64,000 nt of DNA, taken from NCBI GenBank assembly GCA_021513715.1, contig CP084167.1:1752571-1816570 (forward strand). The letters run 5' to 3'. Shown here piece by piece: positions 18,234-27,441 of this stretch; position 1 is the first letter of the stretch; each line of letters starts with the position of its first letter. The notes beneath the pieces were generated by a model. That model did no database searches, was not told the DNA's origin, and saw only the letters and a program-made list of their open reading frames with translations. A program made the translations under genes and the position numbers. The stretch comes from Candidatus Heimdallarchaeum endolithica (GTDB lineage Archaea; Asgardarchaeota; Heimdallarchaeia; Heimdallarchaeales; Heimdallarchaeaceae).

Positions 18234-19529
18234 TTATACATGTTTAGTAAGTAATTCACCTAGTTTTCGTACTCCTTCATCTAGTAATTCCGGTTTAAGG
18301 AAAGAGAAACCTATTCTCATTCCCCCTTTAATTATTTTTAGAGGTATTATGGTTCTTGTCTCTAAATCATATGAATGGCCAACAGGAGGATAAAATGCAG
18401 CCCCTGGAACTACTAGAACATCATTAGGGAGAAGAACATCTTGATTAAATTTTCCTATATCGAAAGAATAAGCTTTTTCACCTGGTGCTTGCCACCAAAT
18501 AAAGAAACCACCTGTAGGGTTCGTATAATCTCCTTCTGGAAAAGTTTCTTGTAATGCTTTAAAAGCAACATCCTTTTGTGTTTTATACTTTTGCACAATT
18601 TCAGGTAAATAACTATCAATATATTTTGCGTAATATATTTCAGCAACTCTTTGAGTAAGAGTAGGTGTACAAAGATCTATATAACCCTTTGATTTTTCTG
18701 CTTCTAGATGTAGATGCTCTGGTAACAAGGAATAACCAATTCTTAAAGGTGCTGCTTCTTTTGATGTTGAAGACACATAAATAACCCATTCATTATCTTT
18801 ATCTAAAGATTTTATTGGAGGGATACGTTCTGTAAATTGCATCTCCTTATAAGCTTCATCCTCTAAAATGAAAATGTTGTATTTTTCAGCAAGATCATAG
18901 AGCGCTTTTCTTCTTTCATAAGGTAACGTAGTCCCTTTTGGATTATCACTATCACTTACAACATATAGGAGTTTAACTTTTTTACCTAGTTCCTTTTCTG
19001 CTTTAACAATTGTATCTTCAACAAATTCGGGTATAAGACCTAATTCATCTGTGGGAGCAGTTACTACTGTTCCGCCTATTTTTACAACTGCTGTAACGAA
19101 TCCTAAATACGCAGGACTTGGGGTTATCACTATATCTCCTGGGTTTACTAATATATCAAGAACAAGATAGGTTGCTTGTTGTGATCCTGTCGTAATCAAC
19201 ATTTTCTCCCAATCTTGTTTTCCTGAAATACAAGAAATTTTATCTTTTGTATGTAGCCTTTCTGCTAAAACTTCTCTTAATCCCTTTGCTCCAGCAGTCA
19301 TGCCATATTGAAATTCATTAATAACCCTCTTTTCATCTTCTTCGTAATATTCTGATAGTTCTTCTAAAATTTTAGGAAATACTTTCGTAGGCAAATTACC
19401 TGGAAGACCACCAGCTAAATAATATTTTGTTTTATTTTTTAACAATCTTCTAATCTCAGATTCTGGTATCTTTTTTGTCCAATCAGCAAGCAATTCTCTT
19501 GTTGATTCAATATTTCTCATTGCGTCCAA
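18234..19529 (-). CDS. PLP-dependent class I/II aminotransferase (LysN/ARO8-like)
   Basis: The 431-residue fold-type I aminotransferase has QYGMTAGAKGLREVLAERL, ITTGSQQATYLVLDILVNPGD, PSPAYLGF, an Asp motif in FILEDEAYKEM, and the PLP lysine in SSTSKEAAPLRIGY. The pattern is nearest to 2-aminoadipate/kynurenine-type (LysN, ARO8) aminotransferases, which accept several amino acids. The substrate cannot be fixed from sequence. The C-terminal region GGMRIGFSF holds the carboxylate-binding arginine. It is monocistronic and divergent from the geranylgeranyl reductase gene. Confidence 0.85.
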   Translation of the reverse strand: MDAMRNIESTRELLADWTKKIPESEIRRLLKNKTKYYLAGGLPGNLPTKVFPKILEELSEYYEEDEKRVINEFQYGMTAGAKGLREVLAERLHTKDKISCISGKQDWEKMLITTGSQQATYLVLDILVNPGDIVITPSPAYLGFVTAVVKIGGTVVTAPTDELGLIPEFVEDTIVKAEKELGKKVKLLYVVSDSDNPKGTTLPYERRKALYDLAEKYNIFILEDEAYKEMQFTERIPPIKSLDKDNEWVIYVSSTSKEAAPLRIGYSLLPEHLHLEAEKSKGYIDLCTPTLTQRVAEIYYAKYIDSYLPEIVQKYKTQKDVAFKALQETFPEGDYTNPTGGFFIWWQAPGEKAYSFDIGKFNQDVLLPNDVLVVPGAAFYPPVGHSYDLETRTIIPLKIIKGGMRIGFSFLKPELLDEGVRKLGELLTKHV

Positions 19530-19712
19530 TTTGCAGCCTCCAATCCTTATACTAATATTTATAAAAAAATCTTAATTAGTATCTAAAAAACTTTCGAAAC
19601 AACTATGATTATTTTCTTAAAATCTTTCTATTAATCTGCTAAAACAATATAAAACACTTTAATGTTTCATTGAAACAAGTAAGTTTTTATTGATGAGATT
19701 CAAGAGAACCTT

Positions 19713-20882
19713 GTGCAAATCGAAAAGATAGATGTTGGAATTGTTGGAGCGGGCCCAGCAGGTTTATCAGCTGGTTTAGCCTTAGCAAATAATGGATATA
19801 AAACTACAATTTTTGAAGAACACAAGATTGTAGGAATCCCCATTCAATGTGGAGAGGGAATAAGTGAAAAGGTTTTTATTGAATTTCCAATTTTAAAAAC
19901 AAATAAAGAATTTATAATAAGAAAATTTGGAAATACTAAAATCTATTTTCCTGGCGATTATACTGTTTTTGGCGATACTCATGCATACATGATAAGGAGA
20001 GATAAATTTGACCAATTTTTAGCACAACAAGTAAAAAAAAGTGGAGGAAAAATTCTTACTAACTCAAGAGTTATTGATGCAATAGAAACAAAAGAAGGAG
20101 TTAAAATCAAAATAAAAAAAGATGGAACAGAACAATTATTTTTATCTTCTGTTTTACTTATCGCTGAAGGCCCAAAAGGAGATATAGCCAGAAAACTTGG
20201 TTTTAACACACCAGAACTAATAAGGGCTTTGGAATATAGAATACAAGGAGAGTTCAGTGACACAATGGAATTTTTCTTTGATAATGAAAAATATCCTTTC
20301 GGATATAGCTGGATATTCCCAAGGAATAATGAAACAAATGTTGGAGTTGTAACAACTGCAAAAAATCGCAAAGAAATCTTGGATAAATTTCTCAAAGAGA
20401 GAAATATTTCAGGGAAGATTATTAAAAAAATAGGTGGTTCTATTCCAAAAAATGGTGTGGTAAAACAACTTGCCACACAGAAAATAGCCTTAATTGGAGA
20501 TACAGGAGGATTTACCAACCCATTATTTTACGGAGGAATTCGAAATGCAATGCTCAGTGGAAAAATAGTGGCAGATATAATTGACTTTCAGAGAAAAAAC
20601 GAAAAAAAAGTTGATCTTAGAACATTTGACAAAAAAGTAAGAAAACACCCATTTTCTGCAAAAATAAGCATAAAAAGCCATAAATACTTTTACACAAGAT
20701 CTGTAAACTTCCAAAAGAAAATTGGAAAGGTATTCAATGGAACATATATAAATCGAATTGAAAATAAAGAACTCTTGAAATATTTACTAAAACTAGTTTG
20801 TAACCCAATACTTATCAAAAATCCTAAAAAACTATATTGGTTATACAAAGGATTTAAACAAGCTAGGGACTATGGATTTTAA
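19713..20882 (+). CDS. Geranylgeranyl reductase family flavoprotein
   Basis: The 389-residue FAD protein saturates the isoprenoid chains of archaeal membrane lipids. It has an N-terminal dinucleotide motif VGIVGAGPAGLSAGLALANNGY, the family motif IPIQCGEGIS near residue 45, and LIGDTGGFTNPLFYGGIRNAMLSGK near residue 260, which closes the FAD site. Start is GTG at 19713. It lies a short distance upstream of the mevalonate kinase and isopentenyl phosphate kinase genes of the same pathway, though not contiguous with them. Confidence 0.88.
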   Translation: MQIEKIDVGIVGAGPAGLSAGLALANNGYKTTIFEEHKIVGIPIQCGEGISEKVFIEFPILKTNKEFIIRKFGNTKIYFPGDYTVFGDTHAYMIRRDKFDQFLAQQVKKSGGKILTNSRVIDAIETKEGVKIKIKKDGTEQLFLSSVLLIAEGPKGDIARKLGFNTPELIRALEYRIQGEFSDTMEFFFDNEKYPFGYSWIFPRNNETNVGVVTTAKNRKEILDKFLKERNISGKIIKKIGGSIPKNGVVKQLATQKIALIGDTGGFTNPLFYGGIRNAMLSGKIVADIIDFQRKNEKKVDLRTFDKKVRKHPFSAKISIKSHKYFYTRSVNFQKKIGKVFNGTYINRIENKELLKYLLKLVCNPILIKNPKKLYWLYKGFKQARDYGF

Positions 20883-21026
20883 ACTAACATCACCTATAAA
20901 TCGATGTAAAAAAATTCAAATCTTTGTTTTTTCTCTTTTTTTAAACCCCACTTCTCATTATATAATAAAGGACAAAAACCATAACAGTTAAATGCAAATC
21001 AATGATGAAACAATCGAGGAAAAAAA

Positions 21027-21218
21027 ATGATTATCCCCGTACGTTGTTGGACATGTGGTTCTTTAATCGCAGATAAGTGGGAAGAATTTCACGAAAGAGT
21101 TGAAAATAACGAAAACCCAGAAAAAGTACTAGATGACTTAAAAGTAAATCGTTGGTGTTGTCGAAGAATGTTGATAGCTCATATTGATCTCATTGACGAA
21201 ATACTCCCATTCAGTTAG
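21027..21218 (+). CDS. rpoN: RNA polymerase subunit N (Rpb10)
   Basis: This 63-residue zinc-bundle subunit of archaeal RNA polymerase has the diagnostic [21 protein letters not shown] and the second metal pair RWCCRRML. Ligands are C7, C10 and the adjacent CC pair. GAGG lies just upstream of ATG (AATCGAGGAAAAAAATG). Its position before uS2 matches the conserved archaeal rpoN-rpsB gene order. Confidence 0.97.
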   Translation: MIIPVRCWTCGSLIADKWEEFHERVENNENPEKVLDDLKVNRWCCRRMLIAHIDLIDEILPFS

Positions 21219-21263
21219 GAAGTTTATAATAAGCAACAAAAAAAAGAACAAGAAACGAAACTT

Positions 21264-21273
21264 TTTATATAAA
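21264..21273 (+). promoter_or_regulatory. TATA box upstream of the uS2 gene
   Basis: TTTATATAAA lies about 45 bp before the uS2 ATG at 21314, which gives a leader of about 20 nt carrying GAGGAAG. This supports a separate promoter and the ATG start. Confidence 0.55.
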
Positions 21274-21313
21274 ACTAAAAGAGAATGAAGTGATTAGGAA
21301 ACGAGGAAGAAAA

Positions 21314-21952
21314 ATGTCTGAAGAAACTAAAGATCCAATTGAAGAAGAACAAGCACTTTTAGTTCCAAGAGATGAATATTTAGTTAGCGGAATTCATATT
21401 GGAACAAGTGTATGCACAAAATCAATGCAAAAATACATGTATCGAGTTCGTACTGATGGTATTTTTGTTCTTAATGTAAATCTTACTGACGAACGTATAC
21501 GTACTGCTGCAAAGTTTCTAGCTCGATTTGAGCCTTCTCAAGTAGCAGTTTTTGCAACAAGACAATATGCATCTGTACCATCCACAAAAATGGCTCGTTA
21601 TTGTGGTTTCAAGGTATTTCCTGGCCGTTTTATCCCTGGAACTTTAACCAACCCTACATATTCAGGATATATTGAACCTGACGTGATAATATTAACTGAC
21701 CCACGAGCAGATAAACAAGCTCTTACAGAAGCTTCTTCACGTGGAATACCTATTATTGCATTATGTGATACAGATAATATCACAACAAATGTCGATTTTG
21801 TTATTCCAGTAAATAATAAAGGAAGAAAAAGTCTTGCTTTAGTCTATTACCTATTAACAAGACAGGTTTTGATTGAACGTGGAGAATTAGGCGAAAATGA
21901 AGATTTGCCTGAAACAATAGAGGACTTTTCTTTCAAACTAATTAGAGATTAA
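21314..21952 (+). CDS. rpsB: Ribosomal protein uS2 (S2)
   Basis: The protein, 212 residues from the preferred ATG, is a 30S component. Conserved segments are YLVSGIHIGTSVCTKSMQKYMYRVR, PGRFIPGTLTNP and DVIILTDPRADKQALTEAS, then DTDNITTNVDFVIPVNNKGRKSLALVYYLL. GAGGAAG precedes ATG at 21314; the frame also opens at GTG 21290, which is less likely because it would place the start near the predicted transcription start. The IS481-like element begins 47 bp after its stop, between uS2 and the mevalonate genes. Confidence 0.96.
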   Translation: MSEETKDPIEEEQALLVPRDEYLVSGIHIGTSVCTKSMQKYMYRVRTDGIFVLNVNLTDERIRTAAKFLARFEPSQVAVFATRQYASVPSTKMARYCGFKVFPGRFIPGTLTNPTYSGYIEPDVIILTDPRADKQALTEASSRGIPIIALCDTDNITTNVDFVIPVNNKGRKSLALVYYLLTRQVLIERGELGENEDLPETIEDFSFKLIRD

Positions 21953-21982
21953 GCAATATAAATTCTCTTTTTTTGTTTTATT

Positions 21983-21998
21983 GATATAAAAGAAAAAG
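21983..21998 (+). repeat. Target-site duplication, left copy (16 bp)
   Basis: GATATAAAAGAAAAAG directly abuts the TGT end of the IS481-like element and is repeated exactly at 23009-23024. Confidence 0.85.
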
Positions 21999-23008
21999 TG
22001 TATACTCAACTCACATTGGTAACAAATAAATAGAAGTGGGTTACGTGGGTAAGTGATATATTATGAACAAACCCGAACGTAACCTGGAGAAACTAAGAAA
22101 GATTGTGGTTAAAAAAGCTTTGGAAGGAGAGAAGATAAAAGAGGTAGCTCACAAGTATATGGTGAGTAGGAAGTTTGTGTATAAGTGGTTGAAGAGGTTC
22201 AGAGAGAACCCTGAAGGAGTATGGTGGAAAGATAGATCTTCCAGACCAAAAACTATACACAGGAAAGTAGATGAGGAGTTAAAAGAGAGGATAAGGGAGT
22301 TAAGAATAAAACAAGGAATGAATGTGGAGAAGATAGCTTATTTGTTGAAGAGAGAAGGAAAAGCACTCTCTCAGACGACAGTGACGAAAGTAATAAAAGA
22401 GTTAGGTCTTCCTTTATGGGTTAATAGAAAAAAGAGGAAAAGACCTCGATACAAGAGTTTTGAACGTCAAAAACCTAACGAACTCTGGCAAATAGATGTG
22501 AAAGGACCATTCTGGGTAGAAGAACAGGGACAACATCTCCATCTCATAACCTTGATAGACGACCACTCACGATTCTGTCTGGGAGCTAAATTCCACCCTT
22601 TTGCACCAAAAAAAGAGCAGATAATAAGTTTGCTAGAGGAAGCAATAAAAGAGTACGGTTACCCCGAGTCTATACTTACTGACAATGGAGCACTCTTCTC
22701 TTCCGTTAGAGGAGGAACAAGTACCTTCTCCCGTTGGTGTCAAACAGAAGGAATAAAACACATCAGAGCTAGAGTTTTTCACCCCGAAACATGTGGAAAA
22801 GTAGAAAGACTACATGGGACAATCATCCGTGAGATGGAAAGATTAGGTCTAAAATACTGCAACGCAGATCTCTCCTACTACCGCTCTTACTACAATTTTA
22901 GTCGTCCTCACCAATCTCTTAACTTCCTCACCCCAGGAGAAAGATTTATGAATCACCCCTATGTTTCTCTAGTACCCAAAAGTGTAACCCAAGTCTATTG
23001 AGTAAACA
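21999..23008 (+). mobile_element. Intact IS481-like insertion sequence, 1010 bp
   Basis: The element runs from TGTATACTC to GAGTAAACA. These ends are imperfect inverted repeats beginning TGT, as in the IS481 family; similarity continues inward to TTGGTAAC and its counterpart GTAACCCAA. Identical 16-bp direct repeats flank it. It holds one intact transposase gene whose stop codon lies inside the right inverted repeat. A second, decayed copy is at 40054-41074. The exact duplication suggests a fairly recent insertion. Confidence 0.9.
22063..23001 (+). CDS. IS481-like DDE transposase
   Basis: The 312-residue transposase has an N-terminal HTH (residues 15-50, KEVAHKYMVSRKFVYKWLKRF), a second helical DNA-binding segment to about 120, and an rve catalytic core. 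The DDE triad is seen as LWQIDVKG (first Asp), ILTDNGALF (second Asp) and CGKVERLHGTI (Glu). The C-terminal YNFSRPHQSLNFLTPGERF is typical of IS481/IS3-type enzymes. No frameshift is needed, unlike IS3. The frame is intact, so the element is probably able to transpose. Confidence 0.92.
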   Translation: MNKPERNLEKLRKIVVKKALEGEKIKEVAHKYMVSRKFVYKWLKRFRENPEGVWWKDRSSRPKTIHRKVDEELKERIRELRIKQGMNVEKIAYLLKREGKALSQTTVTKVIKELGLPLWVNRKKRKRPRYKSFERQKPNELWQIDVKGPFWVEEQGQHLHLITLIDDHSRFCLGAKFHPFAPKKEQIISLLEEAIKEYGYPESILTDNGALFSSVRGGTSTFSRWCQTEGIKHIRARVFHPETCGKVERLHGTIIREMERLGLKYCNADLSYYRSYYNFSRPHQSLNFLTPGERFMNHPYVSLVPKSVTQVY

Positions 23009-23024
23009 GATATAAAAGAAAAAG
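23009..23024 (+). repeat. Target-site duplication, right copy (16 bp)
   Basis: Exact repeat of 21983-21998, directly after the ACA end of the element. Confidence 0.85.
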
Positions 23025-23310
23025 AGATTATCTTATTTTTTTATAATGGTTCTTTAGATGATGTTTTGAAAACTTTCCAATTAACTAGAGAAGTAGTCGT
23101 AGCTACTGGCAAATTCCATTTTTGTGAAAAATGTATCCTTTTTTACTACTCTTTCTGTCTAATTTTTCTATTTTCTAATATTTCACATAAATTGGTTTAT
23201 TCATTTTAAGTATGACAACTTTTTTTATCTATATTTTTGTTCAACTGAGGGAAGAAAAGTCGATATAGAAGTTTGAAAAAGCTTTTATCACCTAACTAAT
23301 TGTTTGATAT
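23025..23310. other. Spacer between IS element and mevalonate kinase
   Basis: This AT-rich spacer contains one open frame (about 23040-23207) with a CEKC motif but no start codon and no recognisable family. A TATA-like stretch precedes the mevalonate kinase start. The IS insertion separated this spacer from uS2. Confidence 0.3.
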
Positions 23311-24291
23311 ATGAGTGAAATAATCTCTACCTCTGCTCCTGGTAAGGTTATATTATTTGGAGAACATGCAGTAGTTTATGGATTCCCAGCTATTGCTATC
23401 GCAATAAATAGGAGAGTAAAAGTAAGTATTATAGAAGGAAATGAAACTTCAAAATCTCTTTTCACTCCTGACCTATTTCCGAAAAATCAATTTGATCTTA
23501 CCAATGAACATATTATCCCAGAACAACTTAAAGCAATCTTTTTTCTCTTAAAAAAAACGAAAGTTATTGAAAGATTATCTTATGGACAACAAATATTAAT
23601 AAAATCACAAATTCCTCCTTCTGCAGGTTTAGGCTCTAGTGCAGCGATCAGTGTGTCATTAGCAATGTTAGGTACAATACTTTCTAATCAAGAATTACAA
23701 CTTGAAAATATCAACAAAATTGCTTTTGAAGCTGAAAAAATTCAACATGGAACACCTAGTGGGATAGATAATTTTGTCTCTACATTTGGAGGGGGAGTGT
23801 TTTATTTAAAGAATTCACTAAAAAGAATTGATCTATCAAAAATTTCATTTAAGATTGTAATTATTAACACGAAAGTCACTAGAAATACAAAAGATTTAGT
23901 TTTGTTAGTGAAAAAAAGATACGAAGAAAAAAAAGATTATGTTCAAGAGTTGTTTAATGAAATTAAAACAATAACAGAACAAGCAAAGGTTTACATAGAA
24001 AAAGGAAACATTGATAAAATAGGTGAATTAATGAATGAAAATCAAGTAGCATTAGAAAAACTGGGTGTAGGGCATAAAAAAATTATAGAAGCTATTAACA
24101 TTTTAGGAAATGAAGGGGCCTTGGGAGCAAAACTTACAGGAGCTGGAGGAGGAGGGTGTGTTATTGGAATATTTGATAGTAAAGAAGAATCTTCAATTGC
24201 TGTACAAAAAGCAAAAGAAGAAGGTTTTGAAGCTTTTACTACAGAACCATCGAAGATAGGAGTAATAGAAAATGGTATCAAAAAAGATTGA
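23311..24291 (+). CDS. mvk: Mevalonate kinase
   Basis: The 326-residue GHMP kinase phosphorylates mevalonate in isoprenoid synthesis. Motif 1 is APGKVILFGEHAVVYGFPAIA. The ATP loop is PPSAGLGSSAAISVSLAM. The motif-3 region is KLTGAGGGGCVIG near residue 275. GTPSGIDNFVSTFGG carries the catalytic aspartate. Its 3' end overlaps the isopentenyl phosphate kinase gene by 20 bp, giving the archaeal MVK-IPK pair of the modified mevalonate route. Confidence 0.95.
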   Translation: MSEIISTSAPGKVILFGEHAVVYGFPAIAIAINRRVKVSIIEGNETSKSLFTPDLFPKNQFDLTNEHIIPEQLKAIFFLLKKTKVIERLSYGQQILIKSQIPPSAGLGSSAAISVSLAMLGTILSNQELQLENINKIAFEAEKIQHGTPSGIDNFVSTFGGGVFYLKNSLKRIDLSKISFKIVIINTKVTRNTKDLVLLVKKRYEEKKDYVQELFNEIKTITEQAKVYIEKGNIDKIGELMNENQVALEKLGVGHKKIIEAINILGNEGALGAKLTGAGGGGCVIGIFDSKEESSIAVQKAKEEGFEAFTTEPSKIGVIENGIKKD

Positions 24292-25072
24292 TATAATAAA
24301 AATCGGGGGGTCAGTAATAACCAATAAACGAAAATATAAAACTTTGATAACAAAAAATCTTGCGAGAATTATAGAAGAAATAGAAAAATCACCTGATAAA
24401 CCTAAGATACTTATTCATGGGGCAGGTTCTTTTGGACACATTATAGCAAAAAAGTATAACATAATTAATGGTTTTAAAAAATCAAATCAAATTGATGGAA
24501 TATTAAAGATTAGAGAAGATATGGCAGAACTAACAAAAAATGTTGTAAACTTTATAAATAAAAAAAATTTGAAAGCTTTATCTTTCCAAACTAGCGCTAT
24601 AACGTTCGAAAATCAAGAAACAAAAGTAGTAGAAATATATGTTGAACCAATCAAGAAAGCTTTAGAGATTAATTTAATACCTGTATTGTCAGGAGATATT
24701 GTGTTTAGTGATAGAAGAGGTTTTTCGATAATTAGTGGAGATCAACTTATAGAGCTTTTAACAAGTTTTTTTGATGTTGAGAAGGTAGTTTTTTGTTCAG
24801 ATATTGATGGATTAATAGTATATAATAAAAAGAATGAGCAGATGCTGATTGAGGAAATAGAGTATAGCAAATTAGATTCAATAAACATAGCTAAAATAAA
24901 AGAAACAGAAAAAATTGATGTCACAGGAGAAATGCAAAATAAACTTAACATTATAAAGAAACTATCTGGCAAAGTTCACGAAGTAGTATTAGTTAACGGA
25001 TTAGTAGAGGGAAGACTACGCTCTGTTTTGAATAATGAAAAAACGATATGTACAAAAATAATTAATAAATAG
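24272..25072 (+). CDS. ipk: Isopentenyl phosphate kinase
   Basis: The 266-residue amino-acid-kinase-fold enzyme converts isopentenyl phosphate to isopentenyl diphosphate, the last step of the archaeal mevalonate variant. It shows IIKIGGSVITNK at the N-terminus, LIHGAGSFGHIIAKKYN with the substrate-binding histidine, LSGDIVFSDRRGFSIISGDQL and ekiDVTGEMQNKL. It overlaps mevalonate kinase by 20 bp, which implies translational coupling. Confidence 0.94.
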   Translation: MVSKKIDIIKIGGSVITNKRKYKTLITKNLARIIEEIEKSPDKPKILIHGAGSFGHIIAKKYNIINGFKKSNQIDGILKIREDMAELTKNVVNFINKKNLKALSFQTSAITFENQETKVVEIYVEPIKKALEINLIPVLSGDIVFSDRRGFSIISGDQLIELLTSFFDVEKVVFCSDIDGLIVYNKKNEQMLIEEIEYSKLDSINIAKIKETEKIDVTGEMQNKLNIIKKLSGKVHEVVLVNGLVEGRLRSVLNNEKTICTKIINK

Positions 25073-25093
25073 AAATTTTGTAAAAATTAATTC

Positions 25094-25543
25094 CTACTCA
25101 TAAATCCATTCTTCATCTATTTTTTTGTATTGAACAAATTCTTCATCCTCAAAATAGATTGAATACTCAATCTTTGCATTTTCAGGTGAGTCTCCAGCAT
25201 GAATTATATTACGTCCTATTTCTAGTGCAAAATCCCCCCTTATTGTACCTGGATGAGCATCAAGAGGGTTTGTAGCGCCAACTATTTTACGCGTTAGCTT
25301 CACAGCATTTTTTCCTTCAACAACCATTGCTACTACAGGTCCACTAGTTATATATTCAATTAAACCTTCATAAAATGGTTTTCCTTTATGGATAGCGTAA
25401 TGCTCTTCAGCCATTTTTTTAGTTAATTGGAGCATTTTTAGGCCAATAATTTTTAATCCTACACGTTCAATACGTGTAATTACATCTCCAATTAATCCTC
25501 GTTGTACACCATCTGGTTTTATCATAATAAATTCTCGTTCCAT
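25094..25543 (-). CDS. ndk: Nucleoside diphosphate kinase
   Basis: The start at 25543 gives [19 protein letters not shown], the exact family N-terminus; the frame also opens 14 codons earlier but that extension is hydrophobic and atypical. The protein is about 149 residues. The catalytic phosphohistidine is in [16 protein letters not shown], and [20 protein letters not shown] is conserved. It balances NTP pools. It is the last gene of the eL8-eS28-eL24-NDK cluster, an order conserved in archaea. Confidence 0.96.
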   Translation of the reverse strand: MEREFIMIKPDGVQRGLIGDVITRIERVGLKIIGLKMLQLTKKMAEEHYAIHKGKPFYEGLIEYITSGPVVAMVVEGKNAVKLTRKIVGATNPLDAHPGTIRGDFALEIGRNIIHAGDSPENAKIEYSIYFEDEEFVQYKKIDEEWIYE

Positions 25544-25679
25544 ATTAACACCAAAATCGAAAAAGTATAAGGAAATAAAAAGCATTCGATTAAGTTTTAT
25601 TACAAATACAGAATAGCAATCCTAAAAATTAAGCAAAAAAGACTAAAAACGAAAAATAGCTTAAAAAGAAAGAAAAGAA

Positions 25680-25868
25680 TTAGAGAATTTTCTTCTCATA
25701 TTTAGTTGTATATTTTAACTTTTTAGGGTCTCGCTTGAAGTCAAGACTAGATCTTTTACATTTATTACTACAAAAATGTAAAACATTTCCAGCACGTTGA
25801 ACATATAACAATCCTTGACCATGTGGGATTTCTTTTCCACAAAATGAACAAGTTCGTGTTCTTGGCAT
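25680..25868 (-). CDS. rpl24e: Ribosomal protein eL24
   Basis: The 62-residue zinc-finger ribosomal protein has CSFCGKEIPHGQGLLYV and FCSNKCKRS, giving the four zinc cysteines. Length is typical for archaea. It lies 10 bp downstream of eS28 in the same operon. Confidence 0.96.
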   Translation of the reverse strand: MPRTRTCSFCGKEIPHGQGLLYVQRAGNVLHFCSNKCKRSSLDFKRDPKKLKYTTKYEKKIL

Positions 25869-25878
25869 ATTTTGTCAC

Positions 25879-26094
25879 CTATCGTCTCCTTATTTTTCTT
25901 GCTTCACGCTCAGTTTCTCTAAGCATGAGTATATCTCCTTTTCTGACTGGACCCTTAAGATTACGTGTAATAATACGGTTTTTGTCAGGTCCTTCTAGGA
26001 CTTTTACTCTTGCTTGAATGACTTCTCCTACTGAACCAGTTCTATCCAATACTTGGATGACTTCAGCAGGTATTCCTAGATTTTCAGAGCTCAT
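25879..26094 (-). CDS. rps28e: Ribosomal protein eS28
   Basis: The 71-residue small OB-fold ribosomal protein has [24 protein letters not shown] and ends with the family tail [14 protein letters not shown]. It sits 14 bp after eL8. Confidence 0.96.
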   Translation of the reverse strand: MSSENLGIPAEVIQVLDRTGSVGEVIQARVKVLEGPDKNRIITRNLKGPVRKGDILMLRETEREARKIRRR

Positions 26095-26108
26095 TTTTAA
26101 TCACCAAA

Positions 26109-26474
26109 TTATTTTTTGAGTTCTGCAATCTTTTGAGCGAGACTTTCAAGAGTGCTTTGAGCTTCCCCAGCTTTTATTACTGCTATTGAAGCTGAACCAA
26201 CAGAAAGTCCAACAGCCTTTCCTAAATCTTCTTTTGTTGGAACAAAAGTATAAGGTATTTTATTCTCTTCACACAATAAAGGAAGGTGCATAACGATTTC
26301 TGGTGGCTCTACATCTTCTGCAATATAAATCATAGAAGCCGTTTTTCTTTCTACAGCTTTGGTTACCTCATTAGTACCTTTTCGTACTTCTCCTGTTTTT
26401 GCTGCATTTTCCAAGATATTCAATGATTCTTTAACTAATTCTTCTGGAATTTCAAATTTTTTATAAATTGCCAT
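26109..26474 (-). CDS. rpl7ae: Ribosomal protein eL8 (L7Ae)
   Basis: The 121-residue kink-turn-binding protein has the conserved GTNEVTKAVERKTASMIYIAEDVEPPEIVMHLPLLCEENKIPY. It is part of the large subunit and also of C/D and H/ACA RNPs and RNase P in archaea. It is the first gene of a four-gene operon; ribosome site GAGGTGAAAAA precedes ATG. Confidence 0.97.
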   Translation of the reverse strand: MAIYKKFEIPEELVKESLNILENAAKTGEVRKGTNEVTKAVERKTASMIYIAEDVEPPEIVMHLPLLCEENKIPYTFVPTKEDLGKAVGLSVGSASIAVIKAGEAQSTLESLAQKIAELKK

Positions 26475-26629
26475 TTTTTCACCTCAGGAACTTAAAGCCC
26501 TTCATAAGGTCATCTGTAACAAACGTATTAATTTTATTTAAAAGGATTAGTATTTGAGAGAAATGAAAACAAGATACAGCAAAAAAGAAGATTTTTGGCT
26601 ATAAGGTTATAAAACGCTGTATGCTATTT

Positions 26630-27349
26630 TTATATTTGCAGTTTCTCTTTTAATTTATCTTTGATATCTATGTCCTTTGTGAAGCGATAGTGTAGATAAA
26701 TTAAGAATAGTCCTATCACTACAGTAGGTGTTAAGACAAATAATGACCAACTTATCGTCCTTGAAATAATTATTTCAAGACAAAAAGTTAATCCACCTAT
26801 TCCAAATAGGATAAATGCAGCAATGTTCGCTCCTTTTTTTTTCACCAAAATAGAAGCAAGCACAACTAATGAAGAGAATAGGATTGTAACAATTACAATG
26901 GGTAGTGCATAAGTGACATACCATTCTAATTTCCAATCGTCAAAATAATCAACCAAAGCCAGAAAACCCATGACAAATGAAACTTCACCCAAAACTAGAA
27001 TAATTGGTTTCTTAGGAAAAAGCAAAGGTATTGCTACTGTTCCCCAAATAAATAAAAATCCTAACATTGGAAACCTAGCCCATGTTATACTTTTATTAAT
27101 TATTAAATCTAAGAATGTGGTAATCAAAAATGGTAAAGCAAGAGAAATACTAACTATTTCTAAAGCAAACATCCTTTTTTCTTTTTCCGTTCTTCTTTTT
27201 ATAGAGGATTCTTCAATTGGTTCATCTGGATACTTTTTAGCAACCTTTATCTCACTAATGTCTTCTAGTTTTTGTATGGGAGTATTACATAAAGGACACT
27301 TTTCTACTCCAGGATCAACCTCTACTCCACATCTAGAACAATATGGCAT
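26630..27349 (-). CDS. Zinc-ribbon multi-pass membrane protein
   Basis: From the ATG at 27349 the protein starts MPYCSRCGVEVDPGVEKCPLCNTPI, a classic zinc ribbon (two CxxC pairs) as found at the N-terminus of many archaeal membrane proteins. A short linker and about six hydrophobic helices follow (residues 65-230). A GTG three codons earlier is possible. No enzymatic motif is visible and the function is unknown. It is alone between the ribosomal operon and the acyltransferase pair. Confidence 0.6.
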   Translation of the reverse strand: MPYCSRCGVEVDPGVEKCPLCNTPIQKLEDISEIKVAKKYPDEPIEESSIKRRTEKEKRMFALEIVSISLALPFLITTFLDLIINKSITWARFPMLGFLFIWGTVAIPLLFPKKPIILVLGEVSFVMGFLALVDYFDDWKLEWYVTYALPIVIVTILFSSLVVLASILVKKKGANIAAFILFGIGGLTFCLEIIISRTISWSLFVLTPTVVIGLFLIYLHYRFTKDIDIKDKLKEKLQI

Positions 27350-27441
27350 GTTTTTCACTCTGTCACATTATTTTTTAAATTTATGCCTAAAGAATTTTAC
27401 TTTTAATATTATAAAAAAGCTAGAAGATTGTTCAAAAATTC

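Noticed and set aside
23040..23210. Open frame with CEKC between the IS element and mevalonate kinase
   Set aside because: No start codon, hydrophobic AT-driven tail, no recognisable family; treated as chance.
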